Below, piece after piece: positions 5,946-7,391 of a stretch of DNA of 7,391 bases; the stretch's first letter is position 1, and each line of letters begins with the position of its first letter. The stretch is from Planctomycetaceae bacterium. Lineage in GTDB: Bacteria > Planctomycetota > Planctomycetia > Pirellulales > Pirellulaceae. The position numbers were made by a program, and so were the translations under genes. A model generated the notes under the pieces. It worked only from the letters and a program-made list of their open reading frames with translations. It was not told the DNA's origin and did no database searches. The stretch is from positions 1 through 7,391 of the forward strand of contig SKVE01000400.1 in the NCBI GenBank assembly GCA_007129635.1. Reading direction: 5' to 3'.

Positions 5946-7391
5946 ATGGTTCCACGATGGTCTTGCCTGGAGATGCTGCTGCACCTGACTTCGGTCGGGC
6001 TAGCTGCATGCATGGTAGCGTTCGTTTCGCCGCTGGGTGCCGAAGTCGTCACCCTAAAAAATGGGATGCAATACGAGGGCCGTGTCGGCAAGATCGGGTC
6101 TCTGGGCGCTGATCCTTTGCAACCTTCCGGAGCCGCTGGGCAGGTGCCGACTCGACAAATCGTGTTGATCGATGACGATCTGCGTCGCATCTTTGTTTCC
6201 TCGTGGCAGGTTCAATCCGCTGTGGCTCAGCATACGCCCGTCGAGCGGATTCGTATCGACCAGCGTACGGCGGTCAGTGCTCGTCGAGTCGCTGCGGTCG
6301 GCCCCATCCTGCGGACAACGGCGTGGGACGAGTTCGGTCGGCGGATTCTTTCCATGAACACGGCAGACGGCCCCATTCACGTGGTCCAGGGGATCACGGA
6401 GATCACGCCGACCTATACCCGAGTGGAAGGGCTGCAGGCGAAGCAATCGTACGTCTGGGATATGCGGATCGCCACCAGCTCGATTCCAAGGGACATCTTG
6501 TCCAGTGTTTTGATGCGGCAGATCGATTCGCAGGACGCCGACGAGCGTTTACGGATCGTGCGGCTGTATATCCAAGCCGAACGCTACGAGGACGCGAAGG
6601 CGGAACTGGAACAAGTCATCCAGGATTTCCCCGACCTGGCCGATTTGCAAAAGCAAGTCGTTTCGTTCCAGCAAATGAGCGCTCGACGCTTGATCCGCGA
6701 GATCGAATTGCGCCGCTCGGCCGGACAGCACGAGCTGGCGTACAATATGCTGGACCAGTTCCCTGACGAGGGAGTCGCTGGGGAAATCCTGCTGCAGGTC
6801 CGTGACATGCTGGACGAGTACAAGGCGACCAGGCAACTCGCCCAGCAGGCGGCCGAGTCTTTGCAGCAACATCTGGCGGAGATCGCCGATGCGGACAGAC
6901 GAACGGAAGTGGAACCGGCCGTCCAAGAGATCTTTCGCGAATTGGGCCTGAACACCTTCGATCGCATGGCGGATTACCTGCGTCTGGCTGCTGCCGACGA
7001 GTTGACCGCCGAGCAGAAAGTATCTTTGGCGATCAGCGGTTGGCTGATGGGCAGTGGTGCCGGGACGGACAACCTGGCGGTGGCCAGTTCCTTATATCAG
7101 GTCCGCGCATTGATCCGGCAGTATCTAAACGCACCGCAGGTCCACCAGCGCAGCACGATCCTGGCCGAAATGCTTTCGCTGGAAGGCAGCACGCCCGCCA
7201 ATGTGGCTCGCCTGCTGGCTCACATGAAACCCGCCGTCGAGACCGAGGCGACGGAATCGGAGGTGCCAGGACTCTTCACCTTGTCAGTCCCCGGTTTGAC
7301 GGGCGAGGGTGACTTCGAGTACCTGGTGCAATTGCCACCCGAGTACGATCCGTATCGTCTGTATCCCTGCATCATCACGCTCAACGGAGCG
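5946..7391 (+). CDS. Secreted multidomain protein: beta-rich domain, TPR-like helices, start of an alpha/beta-hydrolase-like domain (3' end outside window)
   Basis: The frame is open from the ATG at 5946 to the right edge (482 residues, no stop). Residues 1-32 are a signal peptide (hydrophobic from about residue 10, likely cut at PLGA/EV), so it is exported. Residues about 33-90 form a beta-rich segment (EVVTLKNGMQYEGRVGKIG, then RQIVLIDDDLRRIFVSSWQV), followed by more strands to about 160. Residues about 190-430 are helical with TPR-like pairs (DERLRIVRLYIQAERYEDAKAEL, then EQVIQDFPD) and a coiled-coil-prone part near 290-320. From residue 457 the text FEYLVQLPPEYDPYRLYPCI is followed by ITLNGA, typical of the first strand of prolyl-oligopeptidase or esterase-type alpha/beta hydrolases. 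The catalytic Ser, Asp and His would lie beyond the edge, so activity is unproven. An in-frame ATG at 5931 is less likely because its ribosome site would touch it. A strong promoter lies just upstream. I recognise the general architecture from planctomycetes; the substrate is unknown. Confidence 0.88.
   Translation, partial: MVPRWSCLEMLLHLTSVGLAACMVAFVSPLGAEVVTLKNGMQYEGRVGKIGSLGADPLQPSGAAGQVPTRQIVLIDDDLRRIFVSSWQVQSAVAQHTPVERIRIDQRTAVSARRVAAVGPILRTTAWDEFGRRILSMNTADGPIHVVQGITEITPTYTRVEGLQAKQSYVWDMRIATSSIPRDILSSVLMRQIDSQDADERLRIVRLYIQAERYEDAKAELEQVIQDFPDLADLQKQVVSFQQMSARRLIREIELRRSAGQHELAYNMLDQFPDEGVAGEILLQVRDMLDEYKATRQLAQQAAESLQQHLAEIADADRRTEVEPAVQEIFRELGLNTFDRMADYLRLAAADELTAEQKVSLAISGWLMGSGAGTDNLAVASSLYQVRALIRQYLNAPQVHQRSTILAEMLSLEGSTPANVARLLAHMKPAVETEATESEVPGLFTLSVPGLTGEGDFEYLVQLPPEYDPYRLYPCIITLNGA

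Overview
The window is G+C-rich, densely packed bacterial DNA that most resembles a planctomycete (Pirellula/Rhodopirellula type). I infer this from protein families I recognise as recurring in that phylum, namely a secreted TPR-hydrolase protein, a LolA-like secreted protein and a short conserved protein of unknown function, together with ExbB/TolQ-type channel subunits that carry a signal peptide. No RNA gene, CRISPR array, insertion sequence or phage gene was seen.

The left 4.1 kb is one compact minus-strand cluster, read from right to left. It begins with ispH (last step of the MEP isoprenoid pathway). This is followed by a single-pass membrane protein with a periplasmic von Willebrand A (VWA) domain, a secreted TPR protein, an ExbB/TolQ/MotA-type proton channel subunit, and the start of an ExbD/TolR partner that leaves the window at base 1. 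Two junctions (VWA/TPR and ExbB/ExbD) are one-base TGATG overlaps. The TPR/ExbB gap is 19 bases and holds a strong Shine-Dalgarno. This points to one polycistronic, translationally coupled module.

A 250-base divergent region (4113-4362) separates this cluster from rightward genes. The first two are a conserved 162-residue protein and a LolA-like secreted or lipid-anchored protein with a TTG start, 22 bases apart. After a 91-base gap that contains a near-consensus sigma-70 promoter comes a long secreted protein with an N-terminal beta-rich domain, a helical TPR-like middle and the beginning of a serine-hydrolase-like domain. It runs off the right edge.

The most interesting point is the make-up of the leftward module. 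It has the proton-driven motor pair of the Ton/Tol systems and a TPR protein, as Tol-Pal has CpoB, but no TonB or TolA. In their place is a VWA protein whose only membrane helix carries the Ser-x3-His-x6-Leu pattern of TonB/TolA and whose periplasmic end has an intact metal-ion-dependent adhesion site. A Tol-like, force-transducing system with a VWA effector is a reasonable hypothesis, but it is inference and not shown by the sequence alone.
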